Below, piece by piece: positions 17,483 to 26,747 of a stretch of DNA of 64,000 nt (its first letter is position 1; each line of letters starts with the position of its first letter). This DNA is from Ochrobactrum sp. CGA5 (GTDB lineage Bacteria; Pseudomonadota; Alphaproteobacteria; Rhizobiales; Rhizobiaceae): NCBI RefSeq assembly GCF_006345815.1, contig NZ_VCIG01000038.1, positions 1-64,000 of the forward strand, read 5' to 3'. Below the pieces are notes generated by a model. It was given only the letters and a program-made list of their open reading frames with translations. It searched no databases and was not told the origin of the DNA. Made by a program: the position numbers and the translations under genes.

Positions 17483-18475
17483 CTACAGCCAGCCTTTGCG
17501 GCGGAAATAATAGAGCGGCAGCAGGGCAGAAGCGATCATCAGGCCAAGCGCCATCGGATAGCCCCAGGGTGAATGCAGCTCCGGCATGAAGGAAAAGTTC
17601 ATGCCATAGATGGAAGCCACGAGCGTTGGCGGCATGAAACCAACTGCCGCTACAGAGAAAATCTTGATAATGGCGTTCTGTTCAACCGAAATCAGCCCGA
17701 CGATCGTATCGAGCAGAAACGTGACCTTGTTGGACAGGAAATCCACATAGGCGGTCAGGGATTGCGTGTCGCGCTCCAGCGACTTGATCCAGCTGCGCGT
17801 TTCCTTCTTGCCAGCTGCGGGATTGCTGGTGGCCGACAGATAGACCAGCATACGGCTGATACCGGCCAGACTTTCTCGCATGCGCGAGAGGAAAGTTCCC
17901 TGCCCGCCAATCTGGGTCAGTATGTGCCGAAAATCCTCCGTCGTCATCGGGCGGGCTTTCGGCTGGCGGCGATAGATGGAGTGCGAGGCCGCATCGATCT
18001 TGCCTGCTACACCTTCCAGAATATCCGCAAGCCGGTTTGTCGTCGCTTCGGTGATACCGAGCATGATCGACAGGCCCGAACATTTGGGCGATATCAACCC
18101 GTTGCCGGGCTTGGTCGAGCGAAGGATATAGGTGCTGAACGATTTCGGATTGGCATAACGCACCGTTATCAGCCGCGAGCCGTGCAAGATGAAGGTGACC
18201 GGAGCAAGCTCCCGATGGTCGAGATCGACCGCGTGCAGGATTGGGACTGTGAGATATTGCGCGCCAGTTTCCGTATAGAAGCGGCTCGATTCCTCGATCT
18301 CCGTCATGTCTTCGCGTGTCGGGATTGAGATACCCATCCATGCCTCGACAATACTGTCTTCATTGACGCCGGGAGCGAACAGATCGATCCAGATCACATG
18401 CTCGGGCAACGGAGTGCCGGGCTCGACTTCCACTTGTTCGAGATGATCTCCGGAAAGGCTGTAAAGTGTGATCAT
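17483..18475 (-). CDS. corA: CorA-family magnesium transporter
   Basis: CorA is a homopentameric inner-membrane Mg2+ (or Co2+/Ni2+) channel. The 330 residues have a large cytoplasmic N-terminal domain with a long helical section (~130-270) and two C-terminal membrane segments. The first ends with the selectivity motif YGMNFSFMPE near residue 289, and the second is ALGLMIASALLPLYYF. The last residues RRKGWL form the basic cytoplasmic tail. It is a single gene on the minus strand, between the toxin-antitoxin remnant and a GntR regulator. Substrate is inferred from the family. Confidence 0.93.
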   Translation of the reverse strand: MITLYSLSGDHLEQVEVEPGTPLPEHVIWIDLFAPGVNEDSIVEAWMGISIPTREDMTEIEESSRFYTETGAQYLTVPILHAVDLDHRELAPVTFILHGSRLITVRYANPKSFSTYILRSTKPGNGLISPKCSGLSIMLGITEATTNRLADILEGVAGKIDAASHSIYRRQPKARPMTTEDFRHILTQIGGQGTFLSRMRESLAGISRMLVYLSATSNPAAGKKETRSWIKSLERDTQSLTAYVDFLSNKVTFLLDTIVGLISVEQNAIIKIFSVAAVGFMPPTLVASIYGMNFSFMPELHSPWGYPMALGLMIASALLPLYYFRRKGWL

Positions 18476-18662
18476 ACTGGCACCTGAAGTCTAGCCCGGA
18501 TTTCGGGCGGCTGGATTATGGGGCACTTTGCGCGAAAATTGTTAACGGAATGCGGCAATGGTTACCAGTCTTAACGGCCAACGGTCAGCTTCGTTCATGA
18601 CTGTTGACAGCTCCATTACGCAAGTCTAATTCATCAAGTCATCAGATGAATTTGGTAGCGCT

Positions 18663-19340
18663 ATGAAGGCAATATCCCGCAAGACATTGACGGATTCGGC
18701 CACGCAGGCATTGCGTGTGGAAATCACTTCGGGCCGCTGGGCGATAGGCGACCAGTTGCCGAATGAGGCGGCGCTTTCTGCAACGCTGGATGTCAGCCGC
18801 GGCACGGTGCGCGAAGCCGTGCGGGCGCTGGTGGCGCAAGGAATGCTGGAAACCCGGCAGGGTTCAGGGACTTACGTGCGCTCCACTGCCGACACGGCGC
18901 GCAGCCTTGACCGTATTCGCCATACCAGTCTGCGCGACCGCTTTGAAACCCGGGCAGTTCTGGAAACGGAAGCGGCACGGCTTGCCGCGTTGCGCATCAC
19001 GTCCAAGGGGATTGTGCATCTGGAGAAGATGCTGGCACAGCGGTGCAATCGTGATGAAATCGACCGGGCAACTTTTGTCGCTCGAGACTTTGCTTTTCAC
19101 GAGGCCATCGTTGCGGCCTCGGGCAACAGCGCATTGATCGAGGTCTATGCCTTTTTCTCTGCTTCCATCCGCGAATCCATAGAAGCCACGCTCGACGGTG
19201 AACTGCCTGAGCCAAGTCATGAAGCACACCGCCAGATCGTCGAAGCCATCGCCACGGGTGATCCCGACAAGGCCAGCGCAACGGTTCGGTATTTCATGGC
19301 GCCACTGATTGAAGAACTTGAAAGGTTGCTGGCATCATGA
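18663..19340 (+). CDS. GntR-family (FadR subfamily) transcriptional regulator
   Basis: This 225-residue regulator has an N-terminal winged helix-turn-helix (~10-75; GDQLPNEAALSATLDVSRGT, VREAVRALVAQGMLETRQGS). An all-helical FCD effector domain follows at ~90-215 with FETRAVLETEAARLAA and ARDFAFHEAIVAASGN. The latter contains the His residues that usually bind a metal. It overlaps the start of the MFS transporter by 4 bp (ATGA), so the two form one transcript. It probably controls its own operon in response to the transporter's substrate. The effector is unknown. Confidence 0.9.
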   Translation: MKAISRKTLTDSATQALRVEITSGRWAIGDQLPNEAALSATLDVSRGTVREAVRALVAQGMLETRQGSGTYVRSTADTARSLDRIRHTSLRDRFETRAVLETEAARLAALRITSKGIVHLEKMLAQRCNRDEIDRATFVARDFAFHEAIVAASGNSALIEVYAFFSASIRESIEATLDGELPEPSHEAHRQIVEAIATGDPDKASATVRYFMAPLIEELERLLAS

Positions 19341-20635
19341 GCCACACGAATACAGCTCTGCCGAACGCGGCAGAAAGCGAGGCGATATTGCAGGCTGAGG
19401 CGCTGGTCGATGCGGAGGCTGACAGCATTCCGCCGCCGCCTGTCCAGCAATTGCCAAGCAAGGCGATGCGCATTTTGCTGGGATTGAGTCTCGTGCTCAT
19501 CGCCGCCAATCTGCGACCTGTATTTTCCAGCGTTTCCGTGCTTCTGCCGGAAATTATCGATGCTACCGGCATGTCTTCCGTTGCGGCCGGTATTCTGACC
19601 ACATTGCCGGTTGTCTGTCTTGGCGTCTTCGCGCCATTCGCGCCACGGCTGGCGCAGCGCTTTGGCGCGGAACGTGTCCTGCTTTTCGTGCTGGCGGTGC
19701 TGACTGTCGGCACTGCCATGCGCGGCTTCGGTTCGTTCTATTCGCTCTATATTGGCGCAGCATTGGCCGGTGCCGCCATTGCTACGGGTAATGTGCTGCT
19801 TCCGGGCGTCGTCAAGCGCGACTTTCCAAAAACAGCCGCCATCATGACCGGTCTTTATACGATGGCCCTATGTGGCGGCGCTGCGTCCGCAGCCGGTTTC
19901 ACCATCCCGATCAAAGGGGTGCTCGGCGGTTCCTGGAATCTCGCTCTGGCATTCTGGGCTGTCCCCGCGGCAGTCGTTCTTTTGTTGTGGCTGCCGCAGG
20001 CCATGCGTGCCAAACACAATGTGGCGCATTCGGGTTTCAAGGTGATCGGTCTGTGGAAAGACAAGCTGGCCTGGCAGGTAACACTGTTCATGGGGCTGCA
20101 GTCTTCCACCGCCTATATCGTTTTCGGATGGCTGGCGCCGATCCTGCGCGAACAGGGCCTGAGCCCGGCGGCGGCAGGTGGTCTGGTTTCCTTCTCAATC
20201 TTGGCACAGGTCATCACCTGTCTCGCGGTGCCTTCCATTGCCACCCGCCAGAAAAACCAGAGCCTACTCAATGTCGTTCTCTGTGCCTGTGCGGCCTTAC
20301 CATTGATTGGCTTTCTGTATCTGCCGCTATGGACCTATTGGGGTCTGGCGATCGTTCAGGGCATCGGGCAGGGCGGTCTTATTGCCGCCGCGATGATGGT
20401 GATCGTGCTGCGCGCGCCGGATTCACACACGGCAGCGCATCTGTCCGGCATGGCGCAATGCGTCGGTTATACGCTGGCTGCGATCGGTCCCCTCATCGTA
20501 GGACTGATCCACAGTGCAACGGGCAGCTTCACCGCCTGTGGCCTTTTCTTCGCCGCGCTGGGGGTGGGGGCCGCTACCGCCGGATGGGGAGCAGGGCGCG
20601 CGCAGCATGTGGGCGTGCAGGTGATACAACAATGA
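19337..20635 (+). CDS. MFS transporter, CynX/NimT type
   Basis: This 432-residue inner-membrane permease has about 12 predicted membrane segments. A 50-residue Ala/Glu-rich N-terminal tail precedes the first (ILLGLSLVLIAANLRPVFSS). The segment NLRPVFSSVSVLLPEI is characteristic of the CynX/NimT (cyanate/2-nitroimidazole) branch. The first long loop includes LGVFAPFAPRLAQRFGAERV, the MFS-A motif region. It is translationally coupled to the GntR regulator and followed by a strong terminator shared with convergent sodB. The substrate cannot be read from sequence; relatives export or import small anions and drugs. Confidence 0.88.
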   Translation: MSHTNTALPNAAESEAILQAEALVDAEADSIPPPPVQQLPSKAMRILLGLSLVLIAANLRPVFSSVSVLLPEIIDATGMSSVAAGILTTLPVVCLGVFAPFAPRLAQRFGAERVLLFVLAVLTVGTAMRGFGSFYSLYIGAALAGAAIATGNVLLPGVVKRDFPKTAAIMTGLYTMALCGGAASAAGFTIPIKGVLGGSWNLALAFWAVPAAVVLLLWLPQAMRAKHNVAHSGFKVIGLWKDKLAWQVTLFMGLQSSTAYIVFGWLAPILREQGLSPAAAGGLVSFSILAQVITCLAVPSIATRQKNQSLLNVVLCACAALPLIGFLYLPLWTYWGLAIVQGIGQGGLIAAAMMVIVLRAPDSHTAAHLSGMAQCVGYTLAAIGPLIVGLIHSATGSFTACGLFFAALGVGAATAGWGAGRAQHVGVQVIQQ

Positions 20636-20643
20636 AGGCAACA

Positions 20644-20668
20644 AAAAACCCGGCAAAGCCGGGTTTTT
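20644..20668. terminator. Bidirectional terminator between MFS gene and sodB
   Basis: AAAAACCCGGC (20644-20654), loop AAA, GCCGGGTTTTT (20658-20668) is a perfect 11-bp stem with a T-run on both strands. It lies between two convergent genes, 9 bp after the MFS stop and 22 bp beyond the sodB stop. Confidence 0.9.
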
Positions 20669-20690
20669 CTTCATAGCGATATGAAAGGCA

Positions 20691-21287
20691 TCAAGCCTTT
20701 TCGTACAGCTCTTCGACGAATTCCCAATTGATGAGATTGTCGACGAAGGCTTCAAGATACTTCGGACGCAGATTGCGATAATCGACATAGTAGGAGTGTT
20801 CCCACACATCGACGCCGAGGATCGGCGTTGCGCCATGAACCAGTGGATTTTCGCCGTTCGGGGTCTTGGAAATTTCAAGCTTGCCGTCCTTGACCGACAG
20901 CCAGGCCCAGCCCGAACCGAACTGGCCGACACCGGCAGCAATGAAATCTTCGCGGAATTTGTCGTAGCCGCCAAGATCGGACTCGATTGCCTTTTCAAGC
21001 TTGCCCGGCAGCTTCTTGCCGCCGCCGCCCTTCTTCATCCACTTCCAGAACAGGATGTGGTTGTAGTGCTGGCCGGCATTGTTGAAGAGGCCCTGGTTTT
21101 TGCCGTAGCTTTCCTTGACGATTTCTTCCAGGCTTTTGCCTTCGAGGCCGGAGCCTTCGAGCAGCTTGTTGCCGTTGGTGACATAGGCCTGATGGTGCTT
21201 GTCGTGATGAAGCTCAAGCGTCTCGCGCGACATGAACGGCGCAAGGGCGTCATAGTCATACGGCAGGGCGGGCAGTTCGAAAGCCAT
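20691..21287 (-). CDS. sodB: Superoxide dismutase (Fe/Mn)
   Basis: This cytoplasmic enzyme converts superoxide to hydrogen peroxide and oxygen. The 198 residues are typical for Fe-SOD. The metal ligands lie in ETLELHHDKHHQAY (~22-35, first His), GQHYNHILFWKWM (~72-84, second His) and LGVDVWEHSYYVDYRNLRPK (~156-175, Asp and His). GSGWAWL precedes the third ligand. The segment NNAGQHYNHILFW is more like iron than manganese enzymes, but metal use cannot be decided. AGGAGAG upstream of the ATG is a strong ribosome site. It is a single gene ending at a shared bidirectional terminator. Confidence 0.95.
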   Translation of the reverse strand: MAFELPALPYDYDALAPFMSRETLELHHDKHHQAYVTNGNKLLEGSGLEGKSLEEIVKESYGKNQGLFNNAGQHYNHILFWKWMKKGGGGKKLPGKLEKAIESDLGGYDKFREDFIAAGVGQFGSGWAWLSVKDGKLEISKTPNGENPLVHGATPILGVDVWEHSYYVDYRNLRPKYLEAFVDNLINWEFVEELYEKA

Positions 21288-21515
21288 TGGAAACTCTCCT
21301 CTTTTCTTTCAGCTTATATGGGCAGCTTGCGGCGGGCCGAGCAAATGCTGCCTTAAAACTTGCGTGCGCAATCTACATAGGCCGCATCTGTGCGGGCGGC
21401 AATGGCGCGAATGAGCAAATCAGCTTCGAGACAATGAATTATTATTGAAATCACAGTAGGATGCGCAAAGACGATTTTTCCACACTGCGGCATGTGTCGC
21501 ACTTAAAGGGAGGCA

Positions 21516-22172
21516 ATGGTGTCCTACAGTTCTTATGTCTTCGATGCCTATGGCACATTGTTTGATGTCCATTCGGCGGTGCGGCGACATGCGGACAAAG
21601 CCGGGCCGGACGGGCGGGCATTCTCCGAACTGTGGCGTGCAAAACAGCTCGAATATTCCTGGGTCCTCAGTCTCATGGGCGCCTACAGCGATTTCTGGAA
21701 GTTGACCGAGGATTCGCTGGATTTCGCATTCGCGCGCTACCCTTCCGTCGATCCGGCACTGCGCAATGACCTGCTTGACGCCTACTGGAAGCTCGATTGC
21801 TACCCGGAGGTACCTGCCGCCCTTAAAAGCTTGAAAGAGAAGGGCGCACGGCTTGCAATTCTTTCCAACGGTTCGCCCGCAATGCTGGAATCTGCTGTCC
21901 GTTCGGCGGCGCTCGACGTCCTGCTGGATGATGTGATCTCGGTCGATGAAGTCAGGAAATACAAGACCGCCCCGGCTGTCTACGAACTCATCACCATGCA
22001 ATGGCGGCTTTATCCGTCCGCAATCTCGTTCCAGTCCTCGAATCGCTGGGATGTGGCGGGCGCGGTACGCTTCGGTATGCGTGGGGTTTGGATCAATCGG
22101 ACCAACCAGCCCGACGAGTACAAGCAGTTCGCACCGGCGCTCATTTTGCCAAGCCTCCAACTGCTTGATTGA
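21516..22172 (+). CDS. Haloacid dehalogenase, type II
   Basis: This 218-residue HAD-superfamily protein resembles L-2-haloacid dehalogenases, which hydrolyse 2-haloalkanoic acids. The nucleophile motif VFDAYGTLFDVHSA (residues 8-21) has the catalytic Asp; unlike phosphatases it lacks a second Asp two residues on. LSNGSPAMLESAV (~117) is motif II, RKYKTAPAVYEL (~145) carries the conserved Lys, and FQSSNRWDVAGAVRFGMRGV (~168) is the type II signature. AAAGGGAGG lies upstream of the start. It is a monocistronic gene followed by a hairpin. The physiological substrate is not indicated; no halogenated-acid transporter is next to it. Confidence 0.88.
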   Translation: MVSYSSYVFDAYGTLFDVHSAVRRHADKAGPDGRAFSELWRAKQLEYSWVLSLMGAYSDFWKLTEDSLDFAFARYPSVDPALRNDLLDAYWKLDCYPEVPAALKSLKEKGARLAILSNGSPAMLESAVRSAALDVLLDDVISVDEVRKYKTAPAVYELITMQWRLYPSAISFQSSNRWDVAGAVRFGMRGVWINRTNQPDEYKQFAPALILPSLQLLD

Positions 22173-22177
22173 GTTCT

Positions 22178-22207
22178 CACTAAAATTTGAACGCTGCTGT
22201 TTTAGTG
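22178..22207 (+). terminator. Hairpin after haloacid dehalogenase gene
   Basis: CACTAAAA (22178-22185) and TTTTAGTG (22200-22207) form a perfect 8-bp stem with a 14-base loop, starting 6 bp after the stop codon. It is A/T-rich and lacks a following T-run, so a weak terminator at best. Confidence 0.4.
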
Positions 22208-22464
22208 TGGGCGGGGTTCCTTACCCAAAATTGTGTCGTGGCTGCAACACGAGCCATGCTGGTGGGCTTTCGCCACTTTTAGGCCGCATTGCGAACGGGT
22301 GCACGCCACATTTTTCGGGCGTTTTCCACGCAACAAAACACCGGAAAAAGCCGTCTGAGGCGGTTTCGGCTGCTCACCGCGCATCTGCCACAATTGGCCG
22401 GGTCGCAATTCGTTAACCCTGAATGTGTATCTGTAACTCCTCCCGTCACTAAACTGGTTTTCAT

Positions 22465-23181
22465 ATGCAAACGACCCTTACCCGCCGTTCCTTTCTGACG
22501 GCAATGACAGCAACAGCGGCCGCCGGTCTGGCCGGTTGCGCTCAGTTGGGGCAGAGTGTTCCAATCATTGATGTGGATCAGTCGGGCAATCCGATTAACC
22601 GCACTCCGCAGGCCAATGTCGATTCTTCCTATGGCGGCTGGGCGCAAATGTATGCTGCCGTCGAAGATGGCGGCTTCCAGCTTCCTGCAATCCCGATCCA
22701 GAAGATGGACAAGCGCTATCTGCGGCAGGTGGTGCAGGACCCGACCGGAGAAATGCCCGGTACGCTGGTCATCGATACGGCCAACCGGTTCTGCTATCTC
22801 GTCCTCGAGAACGGACAGGCGATGCGCTACGGCGTCGGCATCGGCCGCGAAGGCTTCGCATGGTCGGGCCGTGCTGTGATCCAGTACAAGCGCCAGTGGC
22901 CGCGCTGGACTCCGCCGGACGAAATGATCGCCCGCCAGCCGGAACTCACGCCTTATAGCGCCAAGAACGGCGGCATGGCTCCGGGCCTCAAGAATCCGCT
23001 CGGCGCCCGCGCGCTCTATATTTTCCAGGACGGCAAGGACACGCTGTACCGCCTGCACGGCAATCCAGAGTGGTGGTCCATCGGCAAGGCGGTCTCTTCA
23101 GGCTGCGTGCGCTTCCTGAATCAGGACATCATCGATCTCTATGATCGCGTGCCTGCAAAGTCGCCAATTCTCGTGATGTAA
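22465..23181 (+). CDS. L,D-transpeptidase (YkuD domain)
   Basis: This is a secreted or lipid-anchored enzyme that forms 3-3 cross-links in peptidoglycan or attaches outer-membrane protein to it. It has 238 residues. The N terminus MQTTLTRRSFLTAMTATAAA has a twin-arginine-like RRSF and is followed by AGLAGCAQ, a lipobox with Cys ~26. The YkuD domain runs from ~95 (TLVIDTANRFCYLVLENGQA) to the catalytic motif SSGCVRFLNQDIIDLYDRV near 213 with the nucleophilic Cys; HGNPEWWSIG precedes it with the His. A perfect terminator follows at 23208. Alphaproteobacterial relatives link beta-barrel proteins to peptidoglycan; whether this one does is unknown. Confidence 0.9.
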   Translation: MQTTLTRRSFLTAMTATAAAGLAGCAQLGQSVPIIDVDQSGNPINRTPQANVDSSYGGWAQMYAAVEDGGFQLPAIPIQKMDKRYLRQVVQDPTGEMPGTLVIDTANRFCYLVLENGQAMRYGVGIGREGFAWSGRAVIQYKRQWPRWTPPDEMIARQPELTPYSAKNGGMAPGLKNPLGARALYIFQDGKDTLYRLHGNPEWWSIGKAVSSGCVRFLNQDIIDLYDRVPAKSPILVM

Positions 23182-23207
23182 TAGCGATTGCTTGAATGAC
23201 AGAGTGC

Positions 23208-23241
23208 AAAAGCCCTGGATAGCGAGCTATCCAGGGCTTTT
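23208..23241 (+). terminator. Rho-independent terminator after L,D-transpeptidase gene
   Basis: AAAAGCCCTGGATAGC (23208-23223) pairs perfectly with GCTATCCAGGGCTTTT (23226-23241), ending in a T-run. It is 26 bp after the stop codon. The long perfect stem is unusually strong. Confidence 0.9.
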
Positions 23242-23326
23242 CTATTGCACCATTCTGTGGCTTGCCGCCGCCTTGAAAATCAGTCAGTTTCCGCATGAAA
23301 ATCATCGGAACAAAGGGAGGGAAGTC

Positions 23327-23557
23327 GTGTCCGAAGAAAAAGCTGCCAAGGAAGTCGTGAAGGGCCCGGCATCCTATTTTCCGTCCATCGAGAAAAAGTA
23401 CGGACAGCCCGTCCAGCATTGGCTTTCGCTGATCGAGCAGCGAAAGGGCGACAAGCATATGGAAATCGTCAATTGGCTGAAATCGGAATTCGAGATGGGG
23501 CACGGCCACGCCAATACCCTTGTGGCCTACGCCCTCGCCAAATCGGCGACTAGCTAA
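23327..23557 (+). CDS. DUF4287 domain-containing protein
   Basis: The 76-residue protein has the compact DUF4287 core: SYFPSIEKKYGQPVQHWLSL, KGDKHMEIVNWLKSEFEMGH, GHANTLVAYALAK. These small conserved proteins occur widely in Gram-negative and actinobacterial genomes; the function is unknown. The start is the GTG at 23327, because AAAGGGAGGG lies just upstream and any earlier in-frame start would run through the strong terminator at 23208-23241. It stands alone, convergent with the gene on the other strand. Confidence 0.85.
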   Translation: MSEEKAAKEVVKGPASYFPSIEKKYGQPVQHWLSLIEQRKGDKHMEIVNWLKSEFEMGHGHANTLVAYALAKSATS

Positions 23558-23578
23558 CACCATGCATCGGCGCGAACA

Positions 23579-24028
23579 TTAGCCGCGAGCGTGGGTGGAA
23601 ATGGGAGCATTTCGTCCACGCAAATAAACAAGGACGTCAATGCGCTGTGTATCTGGATCCCAGTCGTTGAAGAATTTCAGATCGTAAACTTTGCTGGCTG
23701 CAGGTTCCAAAAAATAGTCTGGGCGCCACGGGGTGGAATCATCGAAAATAGCTTCTTGTAAAACACCTCTTCGAAAAAACGCTTTCCTTACGGTGGTTTG
23801 CACGTCAATCCGGCTTATCGTTGCAGGAATTTCACCCTTATTCGTGATTTCGATTGTTATAATTCGATCTGATGAAGATTTATTTTTCCTGTTTCGTGTT
23901 GGCGGTATAATTTTTACCACCAACACGGGACCCTTTCTAAAATAGACCCAAACTCCAGCGATGGAGCCGACTGTCGCTAAAAATGCCGTCCATAGAGTTG
24001 CGTAGTCAACGACAGTCAACTCGCTCAT
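23579..24028 (-). CDS. Hypothetical membrane-anchored protein
   Basis: This protein of 149 residues is of no family I recognise. One membrane segment lies near the N terminus (TLWTAFLATVGSIAGVWVYF, ~11-30). A soluble part follows with IITIEITNKGEIPATISRID (~57-76), which resembles beta-sandwich domains. It is upstream of nothing obvious; the HerA-like ATPase follows on the same strand 23 bp beyond (24052 onward, transcribed toward it), so the two may be cotranscribed. Base use is more AT-rich than neighbours. AGGGA lies upstream of the start. Confidence 0.65.
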   Translation of the reverse strand: MSELTVVDYATLWTAFLATVGSIAGVWVYFRKGPVLVVKIIPPTRNRKNKSSSDRIITIEITNKGEIPATISRIDVQTTVRKAFFRRGVLQEAIFDDSTPWRPDYFLEPAASKVYDLKFFNDWDPDTQRIDVLVYLRGRNAPISTHARG

Positions 24029-24051
24029 TGAGTTTGTCCCTGTTGGTTGCG

Positions 24052-25563
24052 CTATCGTTTAAAACTGCCGAGAATGCCGCGCACGAGTGCGCGGCCGAGC
24101 GAATTGCCGACCGAGCGGACAACGGATTTCATCGCGGCTTCCGCGACCGTCTGACGACCGGAACGGCGGCCAGTTCCCAGGGCGGTCCCGACGAGGTCTC
24201 CGAGGATACTTCCGCCGCTTTCTTCCTCTTCCTTGGTCTTTTGTTGGGCTGCCGCTGCATTCTGCGCCTTGCGGGCCAGCATCTCAAAAGCGGAATCGCG
24301 GTCTACAACCTGATCATACTGGCCTGCGACGGGGCTTGCGGCGATGATCTTCGCGCGTTCTTCCGGTGTCAGCGGGCCGATGCGCGAAGCAGGCGGACGC
24401 ATGAGCGTGCGCTGCACGATGGAAGGCACGCCTTTTGCCTGGAGCGTGGAAACCAGCGCTTCGCCGGTGGCGAGATTGGTAATCGCCTGAAACGTGTTGA
24501 AGTCCGGGTTGGGGCGGAACGTATCGGCGGCCGTTTTCACGGCATTGGTTTCGCGCGGCGTATAGGCGCGCAAGGCGTGTTGCACGCGATTGCCGAGCTG
24601 CGCCAGAACTGTTTCCGGCACGTCGAGCGGGTTCTGGGTCACGAAGTAGACGCCGACGCCCTTCGATCGGATCAGGCGCACCACCTGTTCGACACGGTCA
24701 ACCAACGCCTTCGGCGCTTCATCAAACAGTAGATGGGCTTCGTCGAAAAAGAAGACGAGCCTTGGCTTATCGGGATCGCCGACTTCCGGCAGTTCCTCGA
24801 ACAGTTCCGACATCAGCCAGAGCAGGAAGGTAGAGTAGAGCCGCGGGCTCATCATCAACTTATCGGCGGCGAGCACGCTCACGACCCCACGCCCGTCGGT
24901 CGTGGTGCGCATCAGGTCTGAAATCTTGAGCGCCGGCTCCCCGAAGAATTTCGATCCGCCCTGCTGGTCGAGAACCAGAAGCGAACGCTGGATCGCGCCC
25001 ACTGAAGCCTTGTTCACATTGCCATACTTGCCGGACAGTTCCGCCGAGCGCTCCGCCATTTCGGCGAGGATGGCCTGCAAATCCTTGAGGTCCAGAAGCA
25101 GCAAACCCTCTTCATCCGCCAAGCGGAAGGCGATATTCAGCACACCTTCCTGCGCATCGGTGAGATTCATCAGACGTGACAAGAGCAGCGGCCCCATTTC
25201 GGAAATGGTTGCGCGGACGGGATGGCCCTGTTCGCCGAATATATCCCAGAAGATTACAGGCGCTGCACGCATTTCATACGGGGCGAGCTTCACTTCCGCC
25301 GCACGTTTGAGAAGACCGTCATTCTGAACTCCGATCGCGCCGATACCGGAGAGGTCACCTTTGATGTCGGCGCAGAAAACCGGAACGCCAGCCGCCGAAA
25401 AGCTTTCGGCCAGAACCTGCAGTGTGACCGTCTTACCCGTGCCGGTTGCGCCGGTCACGAGGCCGTGCCGGTTGCCATATTTCAGCGCTAAATATTCCGG
25501 CTGCTGGTATGAGTCGTCAGGTTTGCGGCTCGCGCCTAGAAAAATAGCGTCTTCGGCGGTCAT
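24052..25563 (-). CDS. HerA-like ATPase (DUF853 family)
   Basis: This 503-residue P-loop ATPase is of the HerA/FtsK superfamily, DUF853 branch. LGASRKPDDSYQQPEYLALK opens the protein, GLVTGATGTGKTVTLQVLAE (~35-54) is Walker A, and RLVFFFDEAHLLFDEAPKAL (near 270) is Walker B. GVYFVTQNPLDVPETVLAQL (~308) and LRAYTPRETNAVKTAA (~335) carry the arginine-finger region. The C terminus is a low-complexity Gln/Glu tail. Members are predicted bipolar DNA helicases; NurA, the partner of archaeal HerA, is not seen here. GAGGGAGC is the ribosome site. Cellular role unproven. Confidence 0.85.
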   Translation of the reverse strand: MTAEDAIFLGASRKPDDSYQQPEYLALKYGNRHGLVTGATGTGKTVTLQVLAESFSAAGVPVFCADIKGDLSGIGAIGVQNDGLLKRAAEVKLAPYEMRAAPVIFWDIFGEQGHPVRATISEMGPLLLSRLMNLTDAQEGVLNIAFRLADEEGLLLLDLKDLQAILAEMAERSAELSGKYGNVNKASVGAIQRSLLVLDQQGGSKFFGEPALKISDLMRTTTDGRGVVSVLAADKLMMSPRLYSTFLLWLMSELFEELPEVGDPDKPRLVFFFDEAHLLFDEAPKALVDRVEQVVRLIRSKGVGVYFVTQNPLDVPETVLAQLGNRVQHALRAYTPRETNAVKTAADTFRPNPDFNTFQAITNLATGEALVSTLQAKGVPSIVQRTLMRPPASRIGPLTPEERAKIIAASPVAGQYDQVVDRDSAFEMLARKAQNAAAAQQKTKEEEESGGSILGDLVGTALGTGRRSGRQTVAEAAMKSVVRSVGNSLGRALVRGILGSFKR

Positions 25564-25686
25564 CAGGCAGCTTGCTCCCTCTGTTCAACTATACCTAACG
25601 ATATAAACATCGCTCGTCGTCACGACAAGAAAAAGCCTTTGGGAAAAACCATGTACGAGGTCGCTGACGAAGCCTGTAACTGGACT

Positions 25687-26625
25687 TCAGCGAGCAGGAT
25701 AGCCGTTCGGGTGCGCCGGAATGGCTTTCAGATAGGCGGCAATCGCATTGCGATCAGCTTCGGTGAGATGGGCCATATTCGTAACCACGTCGGCCATCGA
25801 TCCGCCAAGCGAATCAAAATCCGGGGTAAAACCGCTTTGCAATGCGTAGGAGATGTCTTTCTCACTCCAGCCGCCGATGCCCGCTTTATCAGGCGTAATG
25901 TTGGGAACAATGCCCCGTTTGCCGTCAGTGCCGGTTTCAGGTGACAATGCACCGGCAAGCCATTGGCCGGTATCCAGCCCGCCAATCGCATTGCGCGGCG
26001 TGTGGCATTCGCCGCAATGGCCAAGTGCTTCGGTCAGATATTGGCCGCGCTTCAGCTGATCGGATGCACTTGCGATTTCCACCGCAGGCCGATCGGTCAG
26101 ATAAAGCTGCTTCCAAAGGCCGAGCCCCCGTCGAATGTTGAATGGGAAGGAGAGCTGATGCGGCGCTGCGACATTGTCGGACGGTGGCAATGTCTTCATA
26201 AAGGCAAAGAGATCGGCCACATCCTGCGGCTGCATCCTTGTGTAGGATGTGTAGGGGAAGGACGGATAGAGGTGCTCATCCCGCTTTCCGATGCCTTTCA
26301 GCATCGCATTGGCAAAATCCTGGATGGTCCAGGTACCGATACCCTGTGGGGACGGAGAAATATTCGGCGCAATGAAGGTCCCGAAGTCCGAGACCAGTTC
26401 ATGCCCGCCGGTAAGAACCTTGCGCGCATCACCCGAGGCTCCAGGCGCGGCATGGCAGGAAGCGCAGCCGCCAGCCCAAAAAACCTGTTCGCCCTTGACG
26501 GGATCGCCGGGCTTCATTGCGTCCAGAACGGTGGTGTCCACCTTCTGTGGCGCAGTCAGAATCCAGAAAGCTGCGGCTCCAAGTACGACCACGGCACCTG
26601 CGGCATAAGCCAGTTTTCGGACCAT
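25687..26625 (-). CDS. Di-heme cytochrome c
   Basis: The protein is exported, with two c-type heme sites: CASCH near residue 55 and CGECH near residue 200, followed by TPRNAIGGLDTGQWLAGA. An N-terminal signal or anchor (VRKLAYAAGAVVVLGAAAFW) precedes the first. It resembles the cytochrome subunits of membrane alcohol/aldehyde or gluconate dehydrogenases, which pass electrons to the respiratory chain. No catalytic dehydrogenase subunit is adjacent. The start at 26625 (MVRKLAY) has the better signal sequence; an in-frame start at 26682 would add 19 residues. A cytochrome c' gene lies upstream on the same strand. Confidence 0.82.
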   Translation of the reverse strand: MVRKLAYAAGAVVVLGAAAFWILTAPQKVDTTVLDAMKPGDPVKGEQVFWAGGCASCHAAPGASGDARKVLTGGHELVSDFGTFIAPNISPSPQGIGTWTIQDFANAMLKGIGKRDEHLYPSFPYTSYTRMQPQDVADLFAFMKTLPPSDNVAAPHQLSFPFNIRRGLGLWKQLYLTDRPAVEIASASDQLKRGQYLTEALGHCGECHTPRNAIGGLDTGQWLAGALSPETGTDGKRGIVPNITPDKAGIGGWSEKDISYALQSGFTPDFDSLGGSMADVVTNMAHLTEADRNAIAAYLKAIPAHPNGYPAR

Positions 26626-26747
26626 TCCATCCGTTCCCGTGTGGCGGTTCCGACAATTGCGGACCGCTCTTATGGCTGTCATTCAACGGGGCAGTTTCGA
26701 GAAGCGCAGGCGCTGGAACAGCACCGCGCTTTGCTGGAAATGCCTTT

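Noticed and set aside
21420..22160. Minus-strand frame of 246 codons
   Set aside because: It is antisense to the haloacid dehalogenase, whose catalytic motifs are complete.
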